A DNA stretch of 64,000 bases, taken from the NCBI RefSeq assembly GCF_016801865.2, contig NC_068938.1, forward strand, positions 194,639,788-194,703,787. The letters run 5' to 3'. The position numbers and the translations under genes are program-made. Below, piece after piece: positions 36,552 to 48,419 of this stretch (the stretch's first letter is position 1; each line of letters starts with the position of its first letter). The notes below the pieces were generated by a model that did not search any database, had not been told where the DNA came from, and worked only from the letters and a program-made list of their open reading frames with translations. The stretch comes from Culex pipiens pallens. Its lineage: Eukaryota; Arthropoda; Insecta; Diptera; Culicidae.

Positions 36552-37868
36552 CAGGCCAAGGGTGAATGATACTGATGATACCTCTTCAGTTGACGCTCAG
36601 GCGAGGAACATCCTGGAAGGAGCGTCACTGACTACGTCCGTAGTCCTGTTAGATCATTCTTGATCACGACAGTATAGCTCTGATTCCTTGCAAGTGTCCT
36701 ATTTTCTTACCTCCACGTTGGCTTGGTTAAGTCATCATGATGACAAGGTGTAACCTAGCTGGTGGCCTGTGGAAACGATTCGTAAAGCTTTGACCAGCGA
36801 TGGTTAGAGTCGAGACGGCTAAAAGAAAGGGGCGCGCCAATGTGGGAAAGGGAAGTAATTTGTGATTGTAGACGGTATTGTTTTGATTCGCAGTATGTTG
36901 AGTCAACTGCTGTGGATGTACCTGAACATCGCAGAACGGGGTTTCTCTTCTTTCCATTTTTATCTACCATCTATATTCTGTGTATTTTGTTTAACTGATT
37001 CTCTAACACGCCTTCTGTTTATTATCGTACATTTGTTTTCGATTTTACTTTTTTGATTATCTTATTTCTCAACGCTTTTCCACTCTATTTTACCAATTGA
37101 TGCTGCTGTAACAAACTGTCTGCGTTCCCTTAATTTGGCAGCGATGTCAATTTTGTTTATCATGTGCCTTTTCTTTATTTAATTGCCCTAAATACAATCT
37201 AAGCTTGTTTGTTACCTCTATGTATTACCTATTGTTAATTTCTTTATCTACTTCATAAATTACTATCTTTCCTTTACTATTGATTCTTTACATAGTATAT
37301 TTCCTTCACTGTCCATTGTTTTGAAACTTCACCTTTTTCTTAAGCAAGTGAGGTTTGAGCCCTTACTCAATTTATCGAACGGTTAAAGGTTTAATACAAA
37401 TATTACTATTGTACTTTTGGTAAACTTTTATAAACATGCTTAGGACCAAAAATTGTAACAAAACACCGCGACAAAAGAAATAGCAACATAAAAACACGAC
37501 TCAACACTAGGAAAGATTTCAGGAGAAAACAATACACAGTAAAATAACAACTAGTTTTTGAATTCAAACTAAAAATAAAACAGTTTTTGCTTTAATGAAA
37601 ATTGATAGGCACACTTTAAATGGTTAGGCGCTTATACTTACATCAAACCCTACTTAATGTACCACCCCCGGCCGAGTTAAAATGCGTAACCGGAAAAGAA
37701 GGTGTGCATGCCTGGCACGAACACTCAAAGCGTGTTCTAGCGTGTTGCTCGTACTGACTCAGAGCAAGGGTAAGATGTAGGTGTAAGGGCAGTGCGTGTT
37801 CGTCGGGAACCTGGTGCATAAGATCGGTCAAGGCCCGTTCTTACACTGAAAATTGCGAATTGCGAATT
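36552..37868 (+). mobile_element. 1.3 kb non-coding retroposon, copy 2 (inside Rer1 intron)
   Basis: Reverse complement of 20292-21629 over its whole length. It begins CAGGCCAAGGGTGAATGAT and ends ACTGAAAATTGCGAATTGCG, so the heptamer tail has two units. It is in the same orientation as Rer1. No clear target duplication was found at the ends, unlike copy 1. It keeps the small recurring open frame (37643-37831, minus), which has no known domain. Confidence 0.8.
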
Positions 37869-38044
37869 TTAAACATCAAATTCAAAGATTCAAAAATACT
37901 GGTGTATAAGCGTTGAATAAGACAAAAAAAAATTAGGATTTAAAAATTTTTGAACTAAAAATTTTTAGAATTTTAATTAACTAAATGCATTTCTGTTGCT
38001 TATTTTGGATGTTCGATAAGAAAAATAGATTGACAAAAAAACAT
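37869..38044. other. Rer1 intron spacer
   Basis: AT-rich; nothing seen. Confidence 0.3.
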
Positions 38045-38360
38045 TACTTAATCCACCGTAAGGTGGTTGATGCCTTCCTCACAATAGAATAGTTTTTTTA
38101 ATGGTAAAATAAAAATTTCTACCTACAAATGTTCTGTAAATTAAACTTCATATACTCATAACACGATAGTGTTCTGTGATATTTAACTTTTGGGCTCGTT
38201 GGATAGGTATTTAAATGATTAATCCGGACATCGTTTCCATCGAAAAATCTGAGATTCAGCTTCAAAAGAATGAATAAACAACTGAAGTGTTGCTCATAAC
38301 TTTGGATAGGGTTGTCAGATCTTCAATGTTCTGGCCTTTTTGGAAAGGTCTTTTGATTCT
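38045..38360 (-). repeat. Relative of the repeat at 1-640
   Basis: Minus strand: AATCAAAAGACCTTTCCAA, AACATTGAAGATCTGACAAC, a GTCCGGATTAATCAT segment, and closing GTGAGGAAGGCATCAACCAC with GGTGGATTAAGT. The order matches the left edge of the window, but with one unit instead of three. Confidence 0.65.
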
Positions 38361-39377
38361 AAACGCACGGGAATGCACTTTAAACTTGTTAAATTAATTT
38401 CAGCTGATAGCACTTAATTTTCCGTTGAAATTTTGAACTTTTTTGAAAAAATATTTTTTTTTCCGGCTTAAGCTTTAAGAGCGAGTCCACGAACAGGGCA
38501 TACCCCTTTGTATGGGACGTCGTTTGGACCTCACCAATCTGCCTGAAATTTTCAGGGATTGTTTGTACATATAAAACTAGCATCTGGGCAAAATATGAGT
38601 ACTCTAGGTCAACGGGAAGTGGGGCAAATCGGGACACAAAGTTTGAAGGTTCAAAAACGTCAAAAATCTTAAAAAGGCTATAACTTGGGCAAAATTCAAT
38701 TTAATTTCAAAATTTAAAATGCATCTCAAAGGGCTTAAAAAATGCAACAAAATGCAGGGAGAAGCATCCCAATTGGTTAAATCTAAAGGGAGTTTTTGGC
38801 ATTTTAGTGAAAAAATAGCATAATTTTCAAACTCAAATAAAAAAGTGTTCCATCCAGATATCAACTCGGTTCGACCTGCAGCTTGTAGGGGACATCTGGG
38901 ACTACCATCTGAGACTGAGAACCAGAACTTGTACCAGCCTAATAGAATCAGAAATTTTTTATTTTCTAAAATAAACTAAACTTTGACTCAAAAATGATTC
39001 AAAGGGATCTGATTTTATGAAATCTTAAATGGGGCGGAATAGTGATGGAGAAATGGAATTTAGGAAATTTTTTTTTTGTATTTACATTTTTTTTATTAGA
39101 TTAGATAAAGAATTTTTGAAATTAAAAATTTAAGAATTTAAGAATTCAACAATTTGAGAATTTAACAATTTAGGCCGTTGCCAATATTTTCCAAAGTTTA
39201 TGTCCCTCCTTTCAAAACCGTTTCTAAAAATCAGGGGGCAAATTTTTTTTTTCAAAAAACTTCAAAATTTTAAAGGATATAGAAGTCTAACCAACTGAAA
39301 ACAATTAAAAATGCATTTTCCATTCATATTTAGCATGTCTGGGATCGATCAAAAATATTTTCAATTTTTGTGGAATT
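38361..39377. other. Rer1 intron, no element resolved
   Basis: AT-rich DNA; the open frames are not protein-like. A short AAGAATTTAAGAATT run lies near 39125-39165. Confidence 0.35.
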
Positions 39378-39541
39378 GGGACCATCCATAAACCACGTGG
39401 ACACTTCAGGGGGGGGGGGGGGGTATGGCGATTGTCCACGCTCCATACAAAAAAGTTTTTTTTTGTAGGGACAATTGTCCACGAAGGGGGGGGGGGTTGA
39501 GAATCCCAAAAAAAGTGTCCACGTGGTTTATGGATGGTCCC
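39378..39541. mobile_element. 164 bp MITE with GGGACCATCC ends and G runs
   Basis: GGGACCATCCATAAACCACG and the next nine bases are mirrored exactly at 39513-39541. The centre contains a run of 15 G (39409-39423) and one of 11 G (39486-39496), both on the plus strand. Half copies lie at 7105-7145 and 62214-62260. Confidence 0.85.
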
Positions 39542-39639
39542 ATTCCAATGTAAAGCAGCGCAAAAAAAAAGAATTTCGGCGAAAAAATAAATCTCTTCAA
39601 TAATTGGATATTTTGTAACTTTTCAATTTTAGAATTTTT

Positions 39640-40490
39640 GAAATTTTGGTTTTTAATTTTAGAATTTCAGAATTTAAGGATTTTAGAATTTTAGAGTTTT
39701 AGAATTTAGGAATTTTGGAATTTTAGAATTTTAGAATTTTAAAATTCTAAAATTCCAATTTTCGAATTTAAAAAAAATTGTATTTTAGAATTTTAAAATC
39801 TTAGGTATTTAGAATTTTGGAATTTTAGAAGCCTAGAATTTAAAATTTTATGTTTTAGAATTTTAAAATTTTAGAATTTTGGAATTTTAGAATTTTAGAA
39901 TTCTAGAATTTTGGAACTTTAGAATTTTGGAATTTTAGAATTTTGGAATTTTAGAATTTTAGAATTCCAGAATTTAAGGATTTTAGAATTTTAGAGTTTT
40001 AGAATTTTTGAATTTTAGAATTTTAAAATTCTAAAATTCCAATTTTCGAATTTAAAAAAAAATGGTATTTTAGAATTTTAAAATTTTAGGCGTTTAGAAT
40101 TTTGGAATTTTAGAAGCTTAAAATTTCAAATTTTTAGAATTTTGGAATTTAAGAATTTTAGAGTTTTAGAATTTTAGAATTTAAGAATTTAAGAATTTTA
40201 GAATTTCAGAATTTTAGGATTTAAGAATTTAAGAATTTTGAAATTTTGTAATTTTAGAATTTTGGAAGTTTAGAAATTTGGAATTTTAGACTTTTAGAAG
40301 TCTAGAATTTTAGAATTTTAGAAGTTTAGAATTTTAGAATTATAGAGTTTTAGAATTTTGGAATTTTAGAAGTTTAGAATTTCAGAATTTTAGAATCTTA
40401 GAATCTCAGAATTTTAGAAGCTTAGAATTTTAGAATTTCAGAATTTTGGAATTTTAGAAGCTTGGAATTTTAGAGGTCAGGGAAAAGTCA
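39640..40490 (+). repeat. Degenerate (GAATTTTA)n array in Rer1 intron
   Basis: An octamer array with many GAATTTTG and single-base variants and two copies of a longer higher-order piece (AAATTCTAAAATTCCAATTT at 39752-39771 and again at 40028-40047). It ends about 90 bp before the Rer1 acceptor. It is older and more diverged than the array at 57752-62215. Confidence 0.85.
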
Positions 40491-40577
40491 GGGAATTTTT
40501 TGATTGAGATATGAATCGACACCATTAAACCTGCCCTCGGAGTCAGCTCTAACCTGTCCCTTTCTCGTCTCTTCCAG

Positions 40578-40661
40578 CACATGATCAAGTACCGGTACCT
40601 GCCGTTCACCCACAGTAAGCCCCGCTACCAGGCCGTCCCGACGGCGGACGCCAGCAAGTGA
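40578..40661 (+). CDS. Rer1, coding exon 2 (terminal)
   Basis: The acceptor TCTCTTCCAG at 40577 opens codons HMIKYRYLPFTHSKPRYQAV and ends ADASK followed by TGA at 40659-40661. KHMIKYRY-PFTH is the conserved cytosolic tail of Rer1 just after the last membrane segment, which proves the joining to the exon ending at 36370. It encodes 27 residues. The 4.2 kb intron before it is almost wholly repeats. Confidence 0.95.
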   Translation, partial: HMIKYRYLPFTHSKPRYQAVPTADASK

Positions 40662-41725
40662 CAATTAAAAGCACAAACCTTGCCATCATCGTCGTCGTCA
40701 CTACTATCGTCCGTGGCAGTACCCAATTCCGCTCCCGTGGCGGCTGCCGCCGAAGTCCACGGCCAACCGTCGGCGGCCGGAGCTAGTCCATCGCCGCTGA
40801 TTTCGACCGTTTGAGAACCGCGTACAGAAATGAAAGAACGAAAAGTGCTTCTTGGAACCTGTGTGTAATTTATGAGTTCACACCCCCTTTTTAAGTTTCA
40901 GTTGAGCTTCGATTTGAGTTTTTTTTTGTTTTGGTTCAGCAGTCGATTTGAGGAGACGCAATTTGACGATAGAGAAAAAAGTGATGCAAAGACCACACCA
41001 TCCGGGCATTGATTTGTGCTTACGTCGTAGTTTAAAAAAAAAGATGTGTTTTTTATAATACTATTATATTCGAAAAGCTTAAAATCTACAACCTTCAAAA
41101 CCAAAATTTTTCTGTAGTTCTATTTCATCAACGAAATCAATTTCGTGTACAGAGCCGAAAGTTTACTAATTCTTAAGTAAAGCTATTATTATTTGTATTC
41201 TCTTTTCTTCGCCTTTCTTTAGTTGATTAATCCGTAGGTGAATTATACGTTGAGCTAGTTTTTAGAATTATTTTCCCCCACCCCAACCCCAACAAAAACT
41301 TTTTAACCAACATTTTTCAACTGTATGTTTATCGAACCTAAGTAGCGAAAAATTAAAGTTAATTTTCACGCAAGTCACACTCCAGCAGTAAGTCAACCAC
41401 CGACTCTCGAGGATTCCGTGAAAGATGAGAAGCGAATGTGACGAAAATGTGAGTGCGAGAACGAAAATAAGTAATTAGTAACAAAAAACAAGCAAAAAAT
41501 TAGCATCCTACCTAAGTTATCACAGCAAAAGAAATAACAAAAAAATGGCATCCCTATCTGTACTAGGTGGAAGGAAGAAGAAATATACACACTAAACAAA
41601 CACACATACACACACACGTGGGATAGATTAAAAAAAACGGGAGGATTGAGAGAAAGGAGAAAATACCGACAGCATTGTAATAAGAAAACTCTTGGATAAC
41701 CAAATAAATATTAAAAAAGTGGTAA
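40662..41725 (+). other. Rer1 3' UTR with poly(A) signal
   Basis: Sequence without a frame follows the Rer1 stop. AATAAA lies at 41703-41708, with TTTTAACGCGTTTTACTTGG downstream as a possible GT-rich element. A weaker AATTAAAG lies near 41350. A length of about 1.05 kb is inferred, not shown. Confidence 0.5.
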
Positions 41726-41839
41726 TTTTAACGCGTTTTACTTGGTGGGTAAGAAACGTTAGAAAGCCCAACGTTATTGTTTTCTTCAGAATCTCAGGGT
41801 GGCAACTCAACTCGGCAAATTGTGAATAACGAAAAAAAC

Positions 41840-42078
41840 GAAGTTGACTTTATAGCTGTCGGCCACCATTGCTAGTACCAACCACTAGTGTCTTCCTTTT
41901 TATCTACAAGGACTTCGCCGCCCTGGGCTCCTAAGTTTATGAAAAGTATGGCACGAAGCGACGGCGCCGAATACCCATATTTACACAAAATTTTTTAGAG
42001 CGCCCGCCGCGGGATTCGAACCAGCAACCTCTGGATTGTGAGTCCAATGCGCGGTCTGATTGATCCACACGGGCGGGA
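41840..42078 (-). mobile_element. tRNA-derived SINE
   Basis: Minus strand: the head GTCCCGCCCGTGTGGATCAA leads through TTGGACTCACAATCCAGAGG (anticodon-like stem and loop) to the B box GGTTCGAATCCC. The body contains GCCCAGGGCGGCGAAGTCCT and GACACTAGTGGTTGG. The acceptor arms CCCGCC/GGCGGG still pair, but the long body identifies a SINE. The 3' boundary near 41840 is approximate. Confidence 0.7.
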
Positions 42079-43230
42079 CATTTCGTTAAAAAAAATGGGA
42101 AAAGTGAGGAATCAAAAGCATACTTCTTTGAAAAATATTTTCTACTTTGTAATTATTTTTACGGTTGTTATAATACTGCCGCTCTAATCTAGTCCGTCCC
42201 ATATGTATTTTGGTCATTTTTGAGATAAACACAGCAAAAGTATTGTTTTCACATGTACTTTGGGCCAATTCAATAAAAATGTGATGTTTGTTCTGAAAAT
42301 TCCAAAATAAAAATCACTTTCGTGCTGTACCATATGCAAAATAAAGGCAAGTCAGTTCCTTCTAAAGAAATGTCTCATAAATCGATTGAATGAACGTGGA
42401 CCATTTAAATTTCAAGGACTATGTTTCTATGAACCCGCAGAACTTATTGATTATGACTTTTATATAAATTTAAATATAAAAATTTGAGAATTGTTAATTT
42501 AGAAGTTTAAAAGCATTAATTTAAAAAAAATTGAGAGTTCGAATTTTAAAGTTTCTAAATTTTATAAAACCAATGAAGTTTGCAAATTTTGAAATTAATA
42601 AATTTAAAAAAGTTTTGAAGTTTTGAGTTTTTTTTTATTTTAGAATTGTAGAATTGAAAAAAAGTTATGGTACTACACTGCCCATATTCGCATAAATGTC
42701 CCATATGCAAAAACAGCAAGCCGAGAAAAACGCATTTGAAGTTTGTCCCACATATAAGGCTACGTGTTAAGTTTTCGCGAAAAAACTGGATTTCCTCCTG
42801 ATTTCTTGAACAAAGTACTGGATGTTATAGGCTTTTCTGAAAGAGCACACGATTTTGAACCAAACTGCATCATTAACTCAAATGTGATGGAAATGCATAT
42901 GGGACATTTATGTAACACACAATCTATGAATTTATGAAAAAAATATTCGATCTGTGTTCTCAAAATTCAAAATGTGCAAAAAATCTGAGAAATGTTTGAA
43001 GGAAATTTTGCAATGGCCTATACAATCACAAAATAAAAAAAAACAATCACATTATAAAAAAAAAATATTTTTTTTTGTAATTTTAAAAAGTTTATTTTGA
43101 CATTTATAAATTTATGTTGTTTTAAAACTTTTTGAGCTATAGATATTTAGAATTTCAAGTCTGGAGTACTTCTTTCAAAAAGACCGCGGGAATTAATTAT
43201 TTTAAATCTTATAATTTAAGAATTTAAAAT
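42079..43230. other. AT-rich DNA with an inverted pair
   Basis: No gene. CGCATAAATGTCCCATATGC at 42690-42709 is mirrored near 42891-42912 (GCATATGGGACATTTATG), bounding about 220 bp that may be a MITE. A related CCCATATG-containing segment lies near 42198. Confidence 0.45.
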
Positions 43231-44850
43231 ATTAGAAATTTCGCATGTTTTTATTTTCAAAATTTAAATATTAGAATATTTTTTATTGTTTACAATGTTA
43301 TCTTTTTATAACTTTTGAAAAATTTAAACATTTTTTAAAAATTCTAAATTTTTAAAATTTCATATTTTTTAGAGGATTTAGATTTTTTTGTTAAATTTTC
43401 AGAAGTTTTAGAATTTTCATAATATTTAGAATTTGTAGAATTTTTAGGATTTTTACAATTTTAAGGTTTTTATTTTTTTTTTAATTTTAGAAGTTTTTGA
43501 ATTTCTAGAATTTTTGAAACGTTTAGAATTATTTTTATTTTAGAAAAATTTTAATTTTTTAAAAAATGATCGATTTTTTTATTTTTTTGGATTTTTGACA
43601 TTTTTAGAATTTTTACATTTTTAGAATTTTTACATATTTAGAATTTTTACATTTTTAGAATATTTACATTTTTAAAATTGTTAAAACATTTTTTTTAATT
43701 TTTGGAATTTTCAAAAATTTTGAAATTCAGGCTGGTTACAACTTTCCCAAAATCAAATCCGCGAAATCCGCACCATCTCTGACTAAATCCGTGAAAACCG
43801 CGAAAATCGCGAAAGTGTAACCACCCTGGAAATCTTTAGAATTTATAAAACCGTTTAAATTTTTAGAATATTTTAATTTTTTTTTTAAATTTTCAGAACT
43901 TTTAAATTTTTTTAAATTTTTCTTTTCAAGTTTTCAGAATTTTTGAAATTTTTAGAATTTTTTAAAATTATTAAGTCTTTTAAATTTTTGGAATAATTAG
44001 AATTAAAAAAAATCAAATCTTTAGAATTTTTAGAACTTTTTTATTTTTAGAATGTTTTCAGTTTTATTTTTTTTTTAATTTTAAGAATATTTTTAAATTC
44101 TATATTTTTTTTTAAATTTTATAATTTTTTCAAATTTATAATTTTTTTTTTAAATTTCGTTTTTTTTAATTTTTAGACTTTTTTTAATTTTTAGATTTTT
44201 TGAATTTATGAATTTTGTAGAATTTTTAGAACTTTTAGAATTTTCCATTTTTTTAAGTTTTAAAATTTTGAATTTAAAAAAAAAAATTGAGTTTTTTGAT
44301 TTTCATTTTTCATTTTCATTTTTGAGTTTTTTTTTAGAATTTTCAGAACGTTTAGAATTTCTTGTATTTTTAGAATTTTTAAAATTCGATATTTAAAAAA
44401 AAATAAATCTTTAAATTTTTTGAAATTATTATAAATTAAAAAAAAATTAAATCTTCAGAACTATTGGATGATTTTTCATTTTCAAATGTTTTTAAATTTT
44501 TGGATCTTTTATAATTTTTAGATTTTTTTTAAATTTTTATAATTTTCAGAATTTTGATTTATTTTTTATTTTTTAAATATTTCTGAATTTTAAAGAATTT
44601 TTGAATGTCTTAGATTTTTAAGAAATTTATTCACCTTTATATATATTTTTGGAATTTTTAGAACTTTTAGTATTTTTAATTTTTTTTAATTTTTTTAAAT
44701 TCTTAAATTTTTGAAATGTTTAGATTTTTTTTGATTTTCAGATTTCTCAGAATTTTAAAAATGCTTAGAATATTTATTTAGAATGTTTAACATTTTGAAA
44801 ATTTTCAGAGTGTTTAGAGTTTTTGGAATCCTAAGATTTTTTCTTAATTA
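43231..44850 (+). repeat. Very degenerate (TTTTTAGAA)-type AT repeat
   Basis: Long AT-rich tract in which TTTTTAGAATTTT-like motifs recur with many changes, as expected of an old decayed simple array. It hosts the small MITE at 43728-43828. No gene. Confidence 0.55.
43728..43828. mobile_element. ~101 bp MITE with CAGG(C/G)TGGTTAC ends
   Basis: CAGGCTGGTTACA at the left is mirrored by TGTAACCACCCTG at the right. The centre is GC-richer with CGCGAAA and CCGCGAAAATCGCGAAAG motifs. A related end lies at 6308-6321. Confidence 0.6.
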
Positions 44851-45004
44851 TTAGGCCAAATCTCAAAAAGCAAAACATATTTTATTGCTCAGACAATTTT
44901 ATTTTCAATAAAGTAAAGAATAGTATTGCTCGACTTTAGTTTTAAAAATTAAGGACTTTCTTTCAAAATTACGTACCGTTTCCTTTAAATAATGCACAAA
45001 ATTG

Positions 45005-45010
45005 TTTATT
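45005..45010 (-). terminator. Poly(A) signal of the decarboxylase gene
   Basis: AATAAA on the minus strand, 27 bases past the stop codon at 45037. It implies a very short 3' UTR. Confidence 0.65.
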
Positions 45011-45036
45011 CCCAAACAAAAACAATCCCTTTTTAC

Positions 45037-45612
45037 CTACCTCCTACACTCCATCGCCACCAAACACGCCGCCACCTTGTCCACGATCGTGTCCACCTCG
45101 GCCATCGCCCCTGGCCCCGTGTCCCCGCACACGAGCGTTTTAGCCACGCACGGAATTTCCCGCAAACCCCAGGACCGTAGCACCTGCACGTGCTGCCCCG
45201 TCACCGGATGGTCCCACATGCGGGTGTTCATGGCCGGCGCAAAAAAGAACGGCTTGCCAAAGTCCCAGGCCCGGGCAGTGCACAGCAGCAGATTGTCACA
45301 CAGCCCGCCGGCCATCTTCGCCAGACTGTTGGCGTCCAGTGGCGCCACCACGAACAGGTCGGCCCACTTGCCCAGCTCGATGTGCAGCACGGGATCTCCA
45401 CGGGTGCGCCAGCTGTCCCACTCGTCCTGATCGCGCAGCACTGGAACGTCCGGCGGAATGTCCGCCGGGGAGAAGAAGTGATCGGCGTGCCCGGTCACAA
45501 TCACTTTGATGGCCACGTTGGGAATGGTGGCGCGGAGTTTCTCCACCAGCAGCGGAAGCTTGATGGTGGCCACACTTCCGGTGCAACCGATAAGAACGTT
45601 CCGGTGGGTCAT
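45037..45612 (-). CDS. Ppcdc: Phosphopantothenoylcysteine decarboxylase
   Basis: Flavoprotein that decarboxylates 4'-phosphopantothenoylcysteine to 4'-phosphopantetheine, the third step from pantothenate to coenzyme A, in the cytosol. 191 residues, close to the usual length. Seen: N-terminal MTHRNVLIGCTGSVA (FMN-binding fold), His77 in DPVLHIELGKWAD, Asn129 in APAMNTRMW (the PxMNxxMW motif), and Cys162 in VCGDTGPGAMAE (substrate-clamp motif); these are the three family catalytic positions. It is a single uninterrupted exon. The ATG context AAACAATGAC is good. It lies 55 bp after the COX19 stop in the same direction, and the AATAAA of that gap sits just before this ATG. Confidence 0.96.
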   Translation of the reverse strand: MTHRNVLIGCTGSVATIKLPLLVEKLRATIPNVAIKVIVTGHADHFFSPADIPPDVPVLRDQDEWDSWRTRGDPVLHIELGKWADLFVVAPLDANSLAKMAGGLCDNLLLCTARAWDFGKPFFFAPAMNTRMWDHPVTGQHVQVLRSWGLREIPCVAKTLVCGDTGPGAMAEVDTIVDKVAACLVAMECRR

Positions 45613-45667
45613 TGTTTATTTTCAAAAAAAAAGTCTCTTTCTTCTCACAACTTCACAAAACAGTCTT
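45613..45667 (-). promoter_or_regulatory. 55 bp gap between COX19 and Ppcdc
   Basis: Contains AATAAA at 45620-45615 (minus), three bases before the Ppcdc ATG. If it is the COX19 poly(A) signal, cleavage would fall inside the Ppcdc frame. There is no room for a normal promoter, so a shared or overlapping transcript is likely. Confidence 0.5.
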
Positions 45668-45928
45668 CTAGTTTTTCTTCCCTTCGCCCTCTTCACTGAA
45701 CCCGAGCTTCGAAAATTCTTCCTTGGCCATCAGATTGTGGTCCATGCGGCACTGGAGATAGGCGCGGCACTCTTGCCGGCAGGCCGAATTGTCATCGTTG
45801 TTGGTGCGCAGACAGCGCATGTAGTACAGCATCAGCTTCTTGCACTGGCCCTCGTGATCGAGCGGGAAGCTGCCCTTTTCCGGCGCCGTCGGGATGAACT
45901 TCTTCTGGCCAAACGTCATCGACGTCAT
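45668..45928 (-). CDS. COX19: Cytochrome c oxidase assembly protein COX19
   Basis: Small soluble protein of the mitochondrial intermembrane space (and cytosol) needed for copper delivery and redox during cytochrome c oxidase assembly; imported by the Mia40 pathway. 86 residues, the family's usual size. Seen: a twin CX9C pair, Cys29-x9-Cys39 (CKKLMLYYMRC) and Cys50-x9-Cys60 (CRQECRAYLQC), followed by RMDHNLM, typical of COX19; the charged tail ends GEGKKN. There is no cleavable targeting peptide, as expected. The start at 45928 (MTSMTFG) is the first ATG after a probable acceptor at 45968; the ATG nine bases on is possible. Upstream neighbour of Ppcdc in a tight head-to-tail pair. Confidence 0.95.
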   Translation of the reverse strand: MTSMTFGQKKFIPTAPEKGSFPLDHEGQCKKLMLYYMRCLRTNNDDNSACRQECRAYLQCRMDHNLMAKEEFSKLGFSEEGEGKKN

Positions 45929-46330
45929 GGCGACAAAGTTGAGTGGCGCCTTTCCGGTTGAAGGAATCTAAAAAAAACGATTGTTCAAACTTTTACGACC
46001 GGCAGTGTAACTGGAGTTGTTATGGGAAGTTTTGCGAGCTCGAACATTGGCCGGTTATGTAAACTGATATTGCATTCAAAAGGTGTTTTAACAAGGACCA
46101 ACTTACCAAGAACACTTTCACTACATTAAAATAGATTAAATACAACACTTAGAAAGTAATTTAATCAGATTTACCAACAAAAAACCGATTCCGCAAGCGA
46201 AACAATTTTGCAACCGGCTGAGAGTGAAATTTTACACTGTAGAAATCCAAAAGGGAAATTTGAAGGTTCAGCCAAACGTCTGAAATGTCAAAAAGTTCCC
46301 GAGAATGATTGTGCACGCTCATGCGAGTTT
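45929..46330 (-). promoter_or_regulatory. COX19 5' UTR, intron and promoter region
   Basis: Minus strand: a donor GTTCTTG|GTAAGTTG with the exon end at 46107, an acceptor CGTTTTTTTTAG at 45970-45968, then the leader to the ATG at 45928. A second weaker donor (GTTG|GTAAATC) lies near 46180. The promoter would be at about 46150-46260. Inferred from splice motifs only. Confidence 0.4.
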
Positions 46331-46471
46331 GCTCAGCTTTGGTTCTAAAACATCATCAACTCTGATTTAATGCTGCTTTGTTGATTTCCGCAATAAAAAT
46401 GACACTTTACCTTGCACTTTAAAATAATCTAGTTTTATTAGGACCTTTTATTATTTTCCAACTGATGTTCA

Positions 46472-46887
46472 AAAAAAAAAAAAAAAATCAAATTATTCGC
46501 TCTACAGCATAGCCTTTTGGCGTTCTCGATTGCGAGATTCCTACTCGAAACTAGGTGTCCGAAGGCTTGATTGTTGAGGCAATTGCAAACCCCTTTTTAC
46601 ACCTTAGCTTCCATCGTTCCCGGGATTCGAACTGACGACCTTTGGATTGTTAGTCCAACTGCCTACCAGCGACTCCACCGAGGCAGGACCCAGGGAGACG
46701 ACTCCTACACCTGGACTGAGCTAACGACCTAACCTTTTTTTAGGTTAGTCCGGGGCCAACATTTACTTCCCGTCCGACGGAAGGCGTGATCAGACAAATC
46801 TCGTCTCGAAAAATGCCACCGGGACCGTCTGGGATCGAACCCAGGCCGACTGGGTGAGAGGCAATCACGCTTACCCCTACACCACGG
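46472..46887 (-). mobile_element. SINE with two tRNA-like modules and 11 bp target duplication
   Basis: Flanked by ACTGATGTTCA at 46461-46471 and 46888-46898. Reading the minus strand, the head GTCCGTGGTGTAGGGGTAAG and B box GGTTCGATCCCAG form one tRNA-like unit. A second one follows about 180 bases later (GGTGGAGTCGCTGGTAGGC, TTGGACTAACAATCCAA, AGTTCGAATCCC). The 3' end is an oligo(T) run next to the duplication. It is therefore a dimeric SINE, not a tRNA cluster. Confidence 0.8.
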
Positions 46888-46898
46888 ACTGATGTTCA

Positions 46899-47329
46899 TA
46901 ATGGGCCAAATGCAATTTATAAGAGAACTAAAGGGCACAAAAAAGCTTGCATGCATCTAATTATTGATTTGAATCAAGATTTGAATGCTGTTTATATGCC
47001 CCTTAATTCATTTAGTTGTAAATAATGAGGAATTCAGTGACAGTTTGAACTAAAATGTTGTGCATATTTAAATATTTAATTATAAATTTTGCCTGCTCTT
47101 GTAAATTTAATTTTTTTTCCACATGTTGAACAAAATTTGTAAGTCAAAAGCCATTGTTTACTGGATTTTATTCAGTGTTTGAAAGTATGTTATTTTTAAT
47201 TGGATCCAAGCAATAAAATTAAAATTTTATAATTCAGTTTATAATAAGCTAATAATAAGAAATCAATATTAAAAACAGCGCAAAAAACATATCTCACCAA
47301 TACCAAATTGAGTTACCGGAAAATTTAGA
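46899..47329. other. No gene seen
   Basis: AT-rich DNA leading into the 9 bp array. Confidence 0.35.
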
Positions 47330-48419
47330 CAATTTGGTCAATTTGGTCAATTTTGACAATTTTGACAATTTTGACAATTTTGACAATTTTTACAATTTTG
47401 ACAGTTTTGATAATTTTTTACAATTTTGACAATTTTTACAATTTTGACAGTTTTGACAACTTTTGACAATTTTGACAATTTTGACAATTTTGACAAGTTT
47501 GACAACTTTGACAACTTTGACAATTTTGACAATTTTGACAATTTTGACAATTTTGACAATTTTGACAATTTTGACAATTTTGACAATTTTGACAATTTTG
47601 ACAATTTGACAATTTGACAATTTTGACAAGTTTGACAATTTTGTCATTTTTTTCAATTTTGACAGTTTTGACAATTTTGACAAGTTTGACAAGTTTGACA
47701 AGTTTGACAATTTTGACAATTTTGACAATTTTGACAATTTTGACAATTTTGACAATTTTGACAATTTTGACAATTTTGACAATTTTGACAATTTTGACAA
47801 TTTTGACAATTTTGACAATTTTGACAATTTTGACAATTTTGACAATTTTGACAATTTTGACAATTTTGACAATTTTGACAATCTTGACAATCTTGACAAT
47901 CTTGACAATTTTGACAATTTTGACAATTTTGACAATTTTGACAATTTTGACAATTTTGACAATTTTGACAATTTTGACAATTTTGACAATTTTGACAATT
48001 TTGACAATTTTGACAATTTTGACAATTTTGACAATTTTGACAATTTTGACAATTTTGACAATTTTGACAATTTTGACAATTTTGACAATTTTGACAATTT
48101 TGACAATTTTGACAATTTTGACAATTTTGACAATTTTGACAATTTTGACAATTTTGACAATTTTGACAATTTTGACAATTTTGTCAATTTTGACAATTTT
48201 GACAATTTTGACAATTTTGACAATTTTGACAATTTTGACAATTTTGACAATTTTGACAATTTTGACAATTTTGACAATTTTGACAATTTTGACAATTTTG
48301 ACAATTTTGACAATTTTGACAATTTTGACAATTTTGACAATTTTGACAATTTTGACAATTTTGACAATTTTGACAATTTTGACAATTTTGACAATTTTGA
48401 CAATTTTGACAATTTTGAC
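47330..48419 (+). repeat. (AATTTTGAC)n array, left part
   Basis: About 120 copies of the 9-mer, irregular at the left (AATTTGGTC, AATTTTTAC variants) and almost pure from 47700 on. It breaks at the Bel/Pao element and resumes at 52682. Reading frames through it (SKL and TIL repeats, up to 340 codons) are artefacts of the 9 bp period. Confidence 0.95.
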